Part shown: piece by piece, positions 8,781-17,165 of the stretch
Position numbering within the stretch: the first letter of the stretch is position 1
How the letters are laid out: each line of letters starts with the position of its first letter
Origin: UKL13-3 sp044353855
GTDB taxonomy: Bacteria > Bacteroidota > Bacteroidia > UKL13-3
DNA: 64,000 nt
Reading direction: 5' to 3'
Assembly (NCBI GenBank): GCA_044353855.1
Contig: JBILBF010000001.1
Location: forward strand, 310,001-374,000
Translations under genes and position numbers: made by a program
Notes under the pieces: generated by a model
What the model was told of the DNA's origin: nothing
Databases searched by the model: none
Seen by the model: the letters and a program-made list of their open reading frames with translations, nothing else

Positions 8781-9605
8781 TTATGGGAATTTGGGAAATT
8801 GCTTAAAATCTGGTTTTCGTTTTTCTAAAAATGAATTTTTGCCTTCTTTAGCTTCTTCACTCATATAATAAAGTAACGTTGAATTCCCTGCCAATTCTTG
8901 AATACCCGCTTGACCATCTAACTCAGCATTAAACGAAGACTTGAGCATGCGCAATGCTATTGGGCTTTTTTCCATTATTTTTCTGCACCATTCAATGGTT
9001 ACATCTTCCAGTGTTTCAAGGGGCACTACTTTATTTACCAAGCCCATATCCAAAGCTTCCTGTGCATTATACTGATCGCACAAAAACCAAATTTCTCGTG
9101 CTTTCTTTTGACCTACCACGCGTGCTAAATAACCTGCACCAAATCCGCCATCAAAACTTCCAACCATTGGTCCCGTTTGTCCAAATTTCGCATTCTCTGC
9201 AGCAATACTCAAATCACAAATAACATGCAATACATGTCCGCCACCAATGGCCCAGCCTGCTACCATAGCAATAACGGGTTTCGGTATTCTGCGAATTTGC
9301 ATCTGGAAATCCAATACGTTTAAACGCGGAACTCCATCTTTACCTACGTATCCTCCATGTCCGCGAACACTTTGATCTCCTCCGCTACAAAAGGCTTCGC
9401 CACCTTCACCTGTTAAAATTACCACATATACGTTTTCATCTTGTCTCGCCATTTCCATTGCTTCACTCATTTCTTTTACCGTAAGTGGCGTAAATGCATT
9501 GTGTTTTTGTGGGCGATTTATACTAATTTTTGCGATACCGTCTAAAAACGAAAATTTAATCTCTTCGTATTCTTTAATCGTTGTCCATGGATGTTTTGAT
9601 TGCAT
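8781..9605 (-). CDS. menB: 1,4-dihydroxy-2-naphthoyl-CoA synthase
   Basis: Crotonase-fold enzyme that closes the naphthoquinone ring of o-succinylbenzoyl-CoA in menaquinone synthesis. The 274-aa length is normal. CSGGDQSVRG and the long loop with RLNVLDFQMQIRRIPKP are MenB-type, as are the oxyanion segment GWAIGGGHVLH and GPMVGSFDGGFGAGY. These separate it from ordinary enoyl-CoA hydratases. It lies downstream of menD and a small secreted-protein gene on the same strand, probably one transcript, and ends at the shared terminator with ftsH. Confidence 0.95.
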   Translation of the reverse strand: MQSKHPWTTIKEYEEIKFSFLDGIAKISINRPQKHNAFTPLTVKEMSEAMEMARQDENVYVVILTGEGGEAFCSGGDQSVRGHGGYVGKDGVPRLNVLDFQMQIRRIPKPVIAMVAGWAIGGGHVLHVICDLSIAAENAKFGQTGPMVGSFDGGFGAGYLARVVGQKKAREIWFLCDQYNAQEALDMGLVNKVVPLETLEDVTIEWCRKIMEKSPIALRMLKSSFNAELDGQAGIQELAGNSTLLYYMSEEAKEGKNSFLEKRKPDFKQFPKFP

Positions 9606-9614
9606 AATTTATTG

Positions 9615-9998
9615 TTATGGGATGTTTCTAAATTCTATTTTTTGTAGTGGAGAAATGACAAAAGGATTTATGTAGTGGTAAAAATAATCGTTAAAATGTT
9701 GTTTAAAGAAATAGTTAGACTCTTGGTCAAATGCATTAATTGGTTCGTTAAAAAAAGTGTATGTATCGTAAAAATTTAGCACCTGTAACTCTTGTTTACT
9801 TAAAGAAAACACACCCGGTTTTTGATTGCGTATTTTATTGCGATCAATAGCGGTAGCATCCCGAAAATGAAATTCCACGTCATTAGGTTGTTGTTGTGTT
9901 AACCCTTTAATCCAGTTGTTTTTTTGGATGCTATCACTTTGCTGAGCTATAGCACCTGTAGCGAAGAACAGTATTCCGATAAGCTTGTTTTTACTCAT
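9615..9998 (-). CDS. Small secreted protein of unknown function in the men operon
   Basis: A 127-aa protein with a short signal peptide (MSKNKLIGILFFATGAIAQ) and a mature region rich in Phe, Tyr and Asn (for example YTFFNEPINAF and HFNDYFYHYINPF). No family is recognised. Its start overlaps the menD stop by 4 nt and its end is 9 nt from menB, so it is transcribed, and probably translated, with the menaquinone genes. Being exported, it is unlikely to be a pathway enzyme. Confidence 0.6.
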   Translation of the reverse strand: MSKNKLIGILFFATGAIAQQSDSIQKNNWIKGLTQQQPNDVEFHFRDATAIDRNKIRNQKPGVFSLSKQELQVLNFYDTYTFFNEPINAFDQESNYFFKQHFNDYFYHYINPFVISPLQKIEFRNIP

Positions 9999-11662
9999 AA
10001 CTTTACCCCTTTAAACAACTTAAAAAGTGAGCTATTTGTTTTTATATTTGATTTTATTTCCAACAAAGCCGATGGGCTTGATGGATTAAAAAAGTGCGCT
10101 ACCTTTTGAAGGCTATTTAAATCATCACAAAAATAATATCTTAACCCTTTTTGCAAAGCAATTTGTTGAATAGATTGTTGATGTGGGGTAGTAAAAAAAT
10201 GCAGTTGGTCAGCATGTTTAGCTGGCCCTTCAATTAATTGAAAAATTCCGCCTCCTTCATTGTTAAATACAATTATTTTTAAATTATGAGGTAGTTTATT
10301 CCACAGAGCATTGTAATCGTATAAAAATGCAATGTCGCCAGTTAGTAAAAAGGTAGGTCTATTATTTACCATTGCCGCGCCAACTGCTGTTGAAGTACAG
10401 CCATCAATACCACTAGTGCCTCGGTTCCCATCCATTTTCCAACTTGGATGTAATGCCCCCAAATAGCTTACATACCGAATAATACTGCTGTTTCCAACCT
10501 GCACATTGCTTATATCAGGAATATGTTGCAACACATAGTTCATTGCTTGCAACTCACTCCATTTTTTGGTGCTCAAAAACTGTTTAATTCCTTTTGCCGC
10601 AAAAGAGTTGGCTGCTTCCCAAAAAGGTTTGTATAATTCAATTTGTTGCGAGGGTATGTGTGCAAGCAGTAATAATACAGCCGTAATATCTGTTTCCAAC
10701 TGTTGCGTTACATTTCGGTATGTATCAATTTGTGTAGATGTGGTATTAATGCGGAAATGGTGTTGAGGTTGTTGCTTTTGTAGCCATGCTTTTAATGCTT
10801 TCGATAAAACAGGTCCACCTGCCGAAAGTATAAAATCAGGCTGCATTGTTTCTGCTGTTTTTGCATCAGCACGTGTAATCAGATAATCAAATTGGGGTGC
10901 CGTATTAAATCCATATTGATTGGAGAGCACATCACAAATAATAACCACATCATCGCGTTTGGCAAGTGCGGTAAGTGCGCCATTTATTGCGCCATCTAAA
11001 GGGAGTTGTCCTATTAAAATTAGTTTTCGTTGTGCCTTTTTCCAAGCTGTTATTATGCTGTTTTTTACTGAATCATTAAGCGCTTTGGGAACAGGTTTGG
11101 TAATGATATTTTTTTGAGGAAAGGAAGTCGTGTTATTTATTTTTGAAGGATACAACGGTTCTTTTAATGGAACATTAATGTGAATAGGTCCTTGTTGAGA
11201 AACCGCATGTTGAATTGCTTTTGATACCAAAGAAAAAGTTGCATTTAACTCTTCTCCTCCCACCTCATAGCATGGCAATTCATAACTTGCCCTTACATGT
11301 TCTCCAAAAACACCTTGTTGCATAATCATCTGCCCATCTTGTTGGTTTAACAGCTCTTGAGGCCGATCAGCAGTGAGCACAATAAGGGGTATTTTTTGGT
11401 AAAAAGCCTCTGCAATCGCTGAAAAAAAATTAAGTGCTGCTGTTCCAGAAGTGCAGATTAACACAACAGGTTGCTGGAGCTGCTGAGCCATTCCCAAAGC
11501 AATATAACCTGCACTGCGCTCATCTACTATGCTGTGGCAACAAATTTTACTTTGGGTAAATGCAAACACAAGAGGCGCTGACCTAGATCCAGGACAAATT
11601 ATCGCTTGTTGAATGCCTGCAGATTGGCAAGCCTGAGATATGGCATAAACGTGTTGTTGCAT
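9995..11662 (-). CDS. menD: SEPHCHC synthase MenD
   Basis: Thiamine-diphosphate enzyme joining 2-oxoglutarate to isochorismate, the first committed step of menaquinone synthesis. At 555 aa it has the usual length. The N-terminal CPGSRSAPL (19-27), the DERSAGYIALGMA segment, the TSGTAALNFFSAIAEA domain and the C-terminal cofactor region TGDIAFLYDYNAL with VFNNEGGG are typical. It overlaps the following secreted-protein gene by 4 nt. No isochorismate synthase gene is adjacent. Confidence 0.95.
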   Translation of the reverse strand: MQQHVYAISQACQSAGIQQAIICPGSRSAPLVFAFTQSKICCHSIVDERSAGYIALGMAQQLQQPVVLICTSGTAALNFFSAIAEAFYQKIPLIVLTADRPQELLNQQDGQMIMQQGVFGEHVRASYELPCYEVGGEELNATFSLVSKAIQHAVSQQGPIHINVPLKEPLYPSKINNTTSFPQKNIITKPVPKALNDSVKNSIITAWKKAQRKLILIGQLPLDGAINGALTALAKRDDVVIICDVLSNQYGFNTAPQFDYLITRADAKTAETMQPDFILSAGGPVLSKALKAWLQKQQPQHHFRINTTSTQIDTYRNVTQQLETDITAVLLLLAHIPSQQIELYKPFWEAANSFAAKGIKQFLSTKKWSELQAMNYVLQHIPDISNVQVGNSSIIRYVSYLGALHPSWKMDGNRGTSGIDGCTSTAVGAAMVNNRPTFLLTGDIAFLYDYNALWNKLPHNLKIIVFNNEGGGIFQLIEGPAKHADQLHFFTTPHQQSIQQIALQKGLRYYFCDDLNSLQKVAHFFNPSSPSALLEIKSNIKTNSSLFKLFKGVKL

Positions 11663-11779
11663 TATTTTAAGAGTACAAATATGCTGCTTTTTACATCCAA
11701 TATAAATACAATAATGAGTGATTGTGTATGTTCATTGCTACAAATAAGAAAATTGGTGACAAAATTCCTAAATGAACAG

Positions 11780-11809
11780 TTTGAAAACTCATTGTATTTT
11801 TTAATTTTG
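11780..11809 (+). promoter_or_regulatory. Bacteroidota-type promoter
   Basis: TTTG at 11780-11783 and TAATTTTG at 11802-11809 are 18 nt apart, an exact match to the -33/-7 consensus. It precedes the DUF4468 protein gene that starts at 11841, giving a leader of about 25 nt. Confidence 0.7.
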
Positions 11810-11840
11810 ACCTCTTAACTAAATTCAAAAAATACGAACG

Positions 11841-12524
11841 ATGAGAAAATGTGTGAGTGTAGTTGTACTATTATTGTTTGCTGCTAGCACCTGGGCTCAA
11901 ACACAAGACCCAAATTCACCCGGTTTTGATTTTAACCTTGGGACCGACACCGCTAGCTCCGAAACAACACCAGAATCAATAGATGGTGAAAACGCGCCTG
12001 TAGCAGTAAAACCATATGAACGGATTACGTTAAATATTGATACGTTAACCAATTTAATTACTTACTCAGGAATTGTAGAACAAGAAGAAAGCAGCTCTGA
12101 TTCCATTTATGTTAGAGCTAAGCGTTTTGCTTCAACTGTTTTGGCAAATGGCGGTAAAGACAATAAAGGATTATATGAAGTTGATAAAAAAAATCTGAAA
12201 CTCGTAATTAATGGGACGCTTACAGCATACTCATATGCCAATAAATATGCTAAAAAAGAAATTGGTTTTTACTATTTTAAAATGACCCTACTCATAAAAG
12301 AAGGTCGCTATAAATATACTATTACTAATTTGGTACATGAAGCAACGAAGCCAAATATTGGTGTAGCCGATCGTAATTATTTTGAATATTACTATAATAC
12401 AACAACCAATATTAAAGGATTAGATCAAATATTGCGTTATGCTGACAAGGACCTTACGGCTATGCTCGAAAAATTTAAAAAAGCATTGGGCGAGCAATTA
12501 GTATTGGATGAAGACGAGTGGTAA
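11841..12524 (+). CDS. Secreted DUF4468 (TBP-like fold) protein
   Basis: A 227-aa protein with a signal peptide ending near ASTWAQ (residue 20), a low-complexity Ser/Thr/Pro/Glu spacer, and a globular region from about residue 58. That region, with the IVEQEESSSDSIYVRAKRF segment, the middle YYFKMTLLIKEGRYKYTITNLVHEA and the acidic C-terminus, fits the DUF4468 family with its TBP-like fold, common in Bacteroidota. It is probably periplasmic. Function is unknown. Confidence 0.72.
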   Translation: MRKCVSVVVLLLFAASTWAQTQDPNSPGFDFNLGTDTASSETTPESIDGENAPVAVKPYERITLNIDTLTNLITYSGIVEQEESSSDSIYVRAKRFASTVLANGGKDNKGLYEVDKKNLKLVINGTLTAYSYANKYAKKEIGFYYFKMTLLIKEGRYKYTITNLVHEATKPNIGVADRNYFEYYYNTTTNIKGLDQILRYADKDLTAMLEKFKKALGEQLVLDEDEW

Positions 12525-12531
12525 AAACTGA

Positions 12532-12780
12532 CTACTTTTCAGTAATATCTTCGTAATCTATATATTCACCTATTTTTGGTGAGTTGCCCTTTGTGTCTTG
12601 CTTAATTTTAGGATTAACCGTTATTTTCCCTTCTGATTCTTGTTCGGTTTCACCTGTGTAGTGGTGCCTATTTTGTGTGTTTCGATATACCTTAGTTTTA
12701 AAAGAAGACTTTAAAAATCGTCCAAACACCAAACGATACAAGATGTAAATAATAAAAAGATAAAACAAAAACTTAACCAT
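12532..12780 (-). CDS. DUF4834 small membrane protein
   Basis: An 82-aa protein: one N-terminal membrane helix (FLFYLFIIYILYRLVFG), a hydrophilic middle, and the C-terminal motif IGEYIDYEDI found in the DUF4834 family of Bacteroidota. Function unknown. It converges on the DUF4468 gene with 7 nt between stop codons. Confidence 0.65.
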   Translation of the reverse strand: MVKFLFYLFIIYILYRLVFGRFLKSSFKTKVYRNTQNRHHYTGETEQESEGKITVNPKIKQDTKGNSPKIGEYIDYEDITEK

Positions 12781-12881
12781 ATTTTCTTAAATAATAAGAT
12801 ACAAATTTATTCAAAAGGGAAATATTATTGCATCCTTATCGGTAAAAGGTTCATCTTAATGTAACGAACCGCATATTTAGT

Positions 12882-12889
12882 TACTTTTG
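12882..12889 (+). promoter_or_regulatory. -7 box adjacent to a start codon (possible leaderless gene)
   Basis: TACTTTTG ends 6 nt before the ATG at 12896, so the expected transcription start falls at or next to the start codon. No clear TTTG is seen at -33. Confidence 0.5.
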
Positions 12890-12895
12890 ACATCT

Positions 12896-13270
12896 ATGGA
12901 AAATAACGAGACCACCATTTTTGAAATGGATGAAACCACTAAAATGAAGTGGTATAAAATTGTTTTTAGTATCAAAAAAGATTTTGGTAAAAAACCAGAC
13001 ATGAACGGGTTACTTTTTTTAATTGGCATGCGTGAACTAGGTACTTCACGCGAATTAAACAAAGAAGAAAAAATGGATTTGATGCATATTGCAACTTGTG
13101 CTTTACTCACTCTTGATGGCTATTATGAGCTTATTGATTATGATGCTGAGGGTTGGCCCCACTATAAACAACTCAAACAACTCCCGCATGCTGATTTATT
13201 AAAACAGGAAGTTTTTTTACGTAGACTTGTTGTTAACTATTTTGAACACCACGAATTAATTGAAGCATAA
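12896..13270 (+). CDS. Conserved hypothetical protein
   Basis: A 124-aa cytoplasmic protein with an all-alpha look. An in-frame TTG at 12887 lies inside the promoter box, so the ATG at 12896 is preferred. The segment MNGLLFLIGMRELG and a Tyr/Asp-rich middle (DGYYELIDYDAEGWPHY) are recognisable as a small conserved Bacteroidota protein without an assigned role. It stops directly before the ATG of the peptidyl-prolyl isomerase gene (0 nt gap), so the two are co-transcribed. Confidence 0.6.
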   Translation: MENNETTIFEMDETTKMKWYKIVFSIKKDFGKKPDMNGLLFLIGMRELGTSRELNKEEKMDLMHIATCALLTLDGYYELIDYDAEGWPHYKQLKQLPHADLLKQEVFLRRLVVNYFEHHELIEA

Positions 13271-14083
13271 ATGAAGTCTTACTTTTTACCTTTACTATGT
13301 TTACTTGTTGTTCTAATTTCTGGTTTTAGTGACCCTAAACCTATAAAAGAACAAGAGGTTTTAATTGTTACTCGGTTTGGCAAAGTTGTTGTTAAACTAT
13401 ACAATGAAACGCCACAACACCGTGATAATTTTATTAAGCTTGTTAAGCTTGGCTTTTATGACAGCCTTCTTTTTCATCGAATTATACCTGGTTTTATGGC
13501 ACAGGGTGGCGACCCTATTTCCAAGCTAGCGCCTAAAGATACGATGTTGGGTAATGGAGAGCTTTATTATCTTGTACCAGCAGAAATAAGCACAACTCAT
13601 TTTCATAAAAGAGGAGCCCTTGCAGCGGCAAGAAATAGCAACCCAGCTAAAGCATCTAATGGTAGTCAGTTTTATATTGTACAAGGAAAGCAGATTTCAT
13701 CTGAAGAGCTTGCTAATTTAGAAAACCAAAAAAATTATGCTGCAAAAAGTAAAATGTTTAGTGACATGTTGCACGCAGATTCCATGCAAGCCAAGTATCA
13801 AGATTATATATTAAGAGGCGACAAAAATGGTCTTCAATCTTTTATGTTATCCATGCAAGAAGAAATTGATCAAAAATATAAGCCCTTTGAGATTACATTT
13901 ACACAAGAACAAATAACAACATATATGCAAATTGGTGGTGCTCCACATTTAGATGGAGAATACACCGTGTTTGGCGAAGTTGTATATGGCATGAGTGTAA
14001 TTGATTCAATTATTGCCCAACCAAGAGATAAAAACGACAGGCCAATAGTAAATATTCGAATGAAAATGCAGTTGCTTAAATAG
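13271..14083 (+). CDS. Exported cyclophilin-type peptidyl-prolyl isomerase
   Basis: A 270-aa protein with a signal sequence (about residues 1-18) and a cyclophilin domain. Catalytic motifs are FHRIIPGFMAQGGDP (Arg in FHR), RNSNPAKASNGSQFYIV and VFGEVVYGMSVID. Between the last two lies a helical insert of about 70 residues (NQKNYAAKSKMFSDML and on), seen in Bacteroidota versions. It should act on proteins in the periplasm. It is the second gene of a two-gene unit with the hypothetical protein upstream. Confidence 0.9.
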   Translation: MKSYFLPLLCLLVVLISGFSDPKPIKEQEVLIVTRFGKVVVKLYNETPQHRDNFIKLVKLGFYDSLLFHRIIPGFMAQGGDPISKLAPKDTMLGNGELYYLVPAEISTTHFHKRGALAAARNSNPAKASNGSQFYIVQGKQISSEELANLENQKNYAAKSKMFSDMLHADSMQAKYQDYILRGDKNGLQSFMLSMQEEIDQKYKPFEITFTQEQITTYMQIGGAPHLDGEYTVFGEVVYGMSVIDSIIAQPRDKNDRPIVNIRMKMQLLK

Positions 14084-14086
14084 CAA

Positions 14087-14479
14087 TTAGTCTTGCATCA
14101 TCACCTCCCAATAGGCCTTACCATACCCAACAAAAATTTCTTCGTTTTCTTTGATGGTTTTTGATGCTATGATATAAGGCTTACCTTTTATAATTTGATA
14201 GGCTGCATTATTCTTAAGTCCGATTAATCGACTCGGCCCTGCTGCATCATTTGCATATCTGCCCATAGCCCATAGCGTATGTTGTGCATCTACACAATTC
14301 TTATTGGTAATATGAAAAAAGTATGCTCCTTTTTCTTCCATTTCATCATTTCTTTTCATACACTCTTTCCAAGTTAGGTTTTCTCCCTCATACTCACATA
14401 CTACTTCTCCTTTTAAAATTTTTTCGCTGGTAAAAAGGCCTTTCCCGGCTTTAGCTAATTTTGATTTTTTTACATATAA
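14087..14479 (-). CDS. SET-domain protein, putative lysine methyltransferase
   Basis: A 130-aa protein from ATG 14479; an upstream ATG at 14539 would add a non-conserved leader and overlap the exonuclease gene by 6 nt. It opens with KSKLAKAGKGLFTSEKI, the SET N-terminal motif, and holds GRYANDAAGPS with NNAAYQ (the RFxNHS/NC-like element) and EEIFVGYGKAYW near the C-terminus. Such short stand-alone SET proteins occur in several bacterial phyla and may methylate lysine on DNA-binding or ribosomal proteins. The substrate here is unknown. It is divergent from exonuclease III. Confidence 0.78.
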   Translation of the reverse strand, partial: LYVKKSKLAKAGKGLFTSEKILKGEVVCEYEGENLTWKECMKRNDEMEEKGAYFFHITNKNCVDAQHTLWAMGRYANDAAGPSRLIGLKNNAAYQIIKGKPYIIASKTIKENEEIFVGYGKAYWEVMMQD

Positions 14480-14521
14480 CATATATGCTGCAAACATAAG
14501 TAAAAATGCGTGTTTAGTTTT

Positions 14522-14529
14522 TATATTCG
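14522..14529 (+). promoter_or_regulatory. -7-like box next to the exonuclease III start
   Basis: TATATTCG differs from TAnnTTTG at one base and ends 4 nt before the ATG at 14534, a leaderless arrangement also seen at other genes in the window. Confidence 0.4.
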
Positions 14530-14533
14530 CATT

Positions 14534-15286
14534 ATGCAAATTGTATCCTATAATGTAAATGGTATTCGTTCAGCAATTGGTAAAGGCTTACTAAATTGGA
14601 TGGAAGAACGAAATGCAGATGTGTATTGTTTTCAAGAAACCAAAGCATCACACACCCAAATAGATCATACACCTTTTGATTTGTTGGGCTACAAAAGCTA
14701 TTGGGTTTCTGCAGAAAAAAAAGGATATAGCGGAGTTGCCATTTTTACCAAACAAACACCAGATCATATTGAGTATGGATTTGGAGATGCTTCTTTTGAT
14801 GCAGAGGGAAGAATTGTTCGAGTAGATTTTGGAGATGTTTCTATCATTAGTGTGTATATACCATCAGGATCGAGCGGTGAAGAACGACAAAGGTATAAAA
14901 TGATATGGCTCGATTATTTTTACCACTACATTGAACAATTAAAAAAGAAAAGGCCCAAACTGATAATATGTGGCGATTATAATATTTGTGCTAAACCCAT
15001 TGATATACATGATCCCGTAAGCAATAAAAACAGTTCAGGGTTTTTACCTGAAGAGCGTGAGTGGTTGGGCAAATTTATAGACAATGGGTTGGTGGATACG
15101 TTCCGTGAATTTAATACCAATGCGCACGAATATAGCTGGTGGACTTTTAGAGCTGGAGCCCGCGAACGCAATAAAGGATGGCGTATAGATTATTGTTTAA
15201 CCACTTCAAACCTTCCACTCAAGTCGGCAGGTATTCTCCAACAAGTAAAACACAGTGATCATTGCCCGGTTTGGGTAAAAATTTAA
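14534..15286 (+). CDS. xth: Exodeoxyribonuclease III / AP endonuclease
   Basis: Base-excision repair enzyme (250 aa) that cuts at abasic sites and trims 3' ends. The start ATG 14534 gives the family N-terminus MQIVSYNVNGIRSA. The metal-binding Glu is in FQETKA (Glu35), followed by GDYNICAKPID (catalytic Asp/Asn), WWTFRAGARERNKGWRIDY and the closing HSDHCPV. It is full length. Its 3' end overlaps the converging lipoprotein gene by 4 nt. Confidence 0.94.
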   Translation: MQIVSYNVNGIRSAIGKGLLNWMEERNADVYCFQETKASHTQIDHTPFDLLGYKSYWVSAEKKGYSGVAIFTKQTPDHIEYGFGDASFDAEGRIVRVDFGDVSIISVYIPSGSSGEERQRYKMIWLDYFYHYIEQLKKKRPKLIICGDYNICAKPIDIHDPVSNKNSSGFLPEEREWLGKFIDNGLVDTFREFNTNAHEYSWWTFRAGARERNKGWRIDYCLTTSNLPLKSAGILQQVKHSDHCPVWVKI

Positions 15287-15780
15287 AACTGTGTATTGCT
15301 AATATACAGAATTTTCTGTTGCTCATCATAGCTTGTAAAATATTGCTTCAAAGGCAATATTGCAGGCTTTTTAACAGCTGTTCCATTGTTTAATTCAAAC
15401 TCAGAACCACAACATACATTAATCACAAAAGTAGTATCATTTGCATAACTACCACATTTAAGGTTAGCATAATTTCTATCCATAGAAACACTTGCACATA
15501 GTTCGGTAGGGTTGAATGAACACGTTCTGTCATATGCCATATAACCGCCTTGTGGTAAATGGTAAACTAGAATTCCTTTGTTGCCTTCGGGTATATATAC
15601 GTACCCTTGTGGTTGCGTTAAAAAAATATATTGAGGTAAATTTAAATTTAACTGCGTTTTTACTTGAACAGGAGTAAAAAAATCAGTCGTATTATCAATT
15701 ACATTGCTTTTTTTGCACTGTTGAAGCCCGAAAGAAGACAAACCCAAAAAAACCAAAAAGAGTTTCGTTTTAAGATTCAT
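15283..15780 (-). CDS. Rieske-like lipoprotein lacking usual cluster ligands
   Basis: A 165-aa protein from ATG 15780 with a signal sequence and a probable lipid-anchor Cys22 in GLQQCKKS, an imperfect lipobox. The second half follows the Rieske plan: a GGYMAYDRTC stretch, then CCGSEFELNNG where true Rieske proteins have CPCHGSRFD, then an ILPLKQY strand. The His of the second ligand pair is replaced by Cys, and no CxH pair precedes it, so a normal 2Fe-2S Rieske cluster is unlikely. It probably faces the periplasm. Its start overlaps the 3' end of the dehydrogenase gene by 11 nt. Confidence 0.6.
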   Translation of the reverse strand: MNLKTKLFLVFLGLSSFGLQQCKKSNVIDNTTDFFTPVQVKTQLNLNLPQYIFLTQPQGYVYIPEGNKGILVYHLPQGGYMAYDRTCSFNPTELCASVSMDRNYANLKCGSYANDTTFVINVCCGSEFELNNGTAVKKPAILPLKQYFTSYDEQQKILYISNTQF

Positions 15781-16624
15781 ATTGATAAAATCCTTTTCCT
15801 GTTTTACGTCCATAATGACCTGCATTTACCTTTTGTTGCTGAATTCTACTTGGTCTATACTTTCCATCTTGATGAAACAAATTATAAATAGATGAAGTGA
15901 CAGAAAAATTTGTGTCGACTCCTATTAAATCCATTAATTTGAATGGCCCCATTTTAAACCCGCTGCTTTCCATTAATGCATCAATTGTTTCGATGGATGC
16001 AATGTTTTCTTCTGCAATTTTTAATCCCTCAACATAATAATGTCGAGCTACTCTATTTACAATAAATCCAGGTGCATCAGCCGCTAATACACATGTTTTA
16101 CCCATGCCTTCTATCAGTTCTTTGCATTCCATTGCTATTTCGCTGTTGGTTTCTACTCCAAGTATAATTTCTACTAATTTCATGATGGGAGCAGGGTTGA
16201 AAAAATGAATACCTAATACCCTGGAAGGATTAGGAATTTTGGCTGCAACTTGTGTTACAGGAATTGAAGAGGTGTTGGTTGCTAAAATGGTTGAGTCATT
16301 ATTAATGGCTGCTAGTTTTTGAAATAATTGTTGCTTAGCCTCTAATCGTTCAATAATAGCTTCAATGATTAAGTCAGCCTTTACCATTTCAATATCAGAG
16401 GTAAACATAATATTAGCTAAGATACTTTCTTTGGTAGTTTCTTCCATTTTACCTTTGGCTACCAACCCCGATAGGGTTTTGTACAAACCTGTTTTAGCTT
16501 TGCCAAGCACCTCTTCATTTAAGTCGAATAGAATTGTATTAAACCCCGCTTGGGCTGTAACTTGAGCAATTCCTGCACCCATTGTGCCTGCACCCGCAAT
16601 GCCAATTGTTGAAATTTTTTGCAT
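15770..16624 (-). CDS. 3-hydroxybutyryl-CoA dehydrogenase family protein
   Basis: A 284-aa cytoplasmic enzyme oxidising L-3-hydroxyacyl-CoA with NAD(+). The Rossmann motif GIAGAGTMGAGIAQ (8-21) is at the N-terminus. ATNTSSIPVT and the catalytic-His segment GIHFFNPAPIMKLVEI follow, and the C-terminal domain has RVARHYYVEGLKI and GVDTNFSVTSSIYN. The family includes Hbd and PaaH-like enzymes. With paa genes 6 kb away, a role in phenylacetate beta-oxidation is possible but not shown. A -7 box ends 5 nt before its ATG. Confidence 0.88.
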   Translation of the reverse strand: MQKISTIGIAGAGTMGAGIAQVTAQAGFNTILFDLNEEVLGKAKTGLYKTLSGLVAKGKMEETTKESILANIMFTSDIEMVKADLIIEAIIERLEAKQQLFQKLAAINNDSTILATNTSSIPVTQVAAKIPNPSRVLGIHFFNPAPIMKLVEIILGVETNSEIAMECKELIEGMGKTCVLAADAPGFIVNRVARHYYVEGLKIAEENIASIETIDALMESSGFKMGPFKLMDLIGVDTNFSVTSSIYNLFHQDGKYRPSRIQQQKVNAGHYGRKTGKGFYQYES

Positions 16625-16629
16625 ACAAA

Positions 16630-16637
16630 CAAATGTA
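16630..16637 (-). promoter_or_regulatory. -7 box of the hydroxyacyl-CoA dehydrogenase gene (leaderless geometry)
   Basis: On the minus strand TACATTTG ends 5 nt before the ATG whose first base is 16624. It matches TAnnTTTG exactly and predicts a start of transcription at the start codon. Confidence 0.55.
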
Positions 16638-16703
16638 CATGATAATTACAGTAAACCTCGGCTCCATTTGATTAAAATCACTAAAACAATATTCTGTAAT
16701 CAA

Positions 16704-16732
16704 TTGCTCTACCAATTTAAAGTGTAAATTTG
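16704..16732 (+). promoter_or_regulatory. Promoter of the IscA-like gene
   Basis: TTG at 16704-16706 and TAAATTTG at 16725-16732, 18 nt apart. Transcription would start near 16738, about 17 nt before the ATG at 16755. Confidence 0.6.
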
Positions 16733-16754
16733 TGATTCTTAAATCATCTTGTAT

Positions 16755-17081
16755 ATGATTACTGTAACAGAAAAAGCTAAAAGTAGAATTAACAACTTAA
16801 AAATCGAATCGAATTACACCGAAGATTATTTTTTACGTGTGGGAGTGGATAGTGGAGGGTGTTCTGGTCTTTCATATAAACTTGATTTTGATAATCAACT
16901 AAAAGAGGGAGATGAATTAATAGAGCATGAGGGTGTAAAACTGGTAACAGACAAACGAAGTGTTTTGTATCTTTTTGGTACCGAACTAGATTTTACCGAT
17001 GGACTTAATGGAAAAGGCTTTGCTTTCAACAACCCAAATGCAACCCGCACATGCAGTTGTGGCGAGAGTTTTGCCGTTTAG
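16755..17081 (+). CDS. HesB/IscA-family iron-sulfur assembly protein
   Basis: A 108-aa A-type carrier that delivers Fe-S clusters to apoproteins. The three conserved cysteines are present: Cys36 in SGGCSGLSY, and Cys100 and Cys102 in the C-terminal TCSCGESF. The start is ATG 16755; an in-frame TTG at 16749 is less likely. It stands alone between divergent and downstream promoters rather than in an isc/suf operon. Clients in this window could include the Rieske protein. Confidence 0.92.
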   Translation: MITVTEKAKSRINNLKIESNYTEDYFLRVGVDSGGCSGLSYKLDFDNQLKEGDELIEHEGVKLVTDKRSVLYLFGTELDFTDGLNGKGFAFNNPNATRTCSCGESFAV

Positions 17082-17103
17082 GGCATTTTATTTTGTTGAA
17101 AAC

Positions 17104-17133
17104 TTTGATATTGAATTCCTAATCCTATATTTG
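17104..17133 (+). promoter_or_regulatory. Promoter of rpsT
   Basis: TTTG at 17104-17107 and TATATTTG at 17126-17133 with an 18-nt spacer match the Bacteroidota consensus exactly. The rpsT ATG is at 17166. Confidence 0.72.
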
Positions 17134-17165
17134 CAGTCCTTTTTTAAAAGAATAATAGAAGAGCA

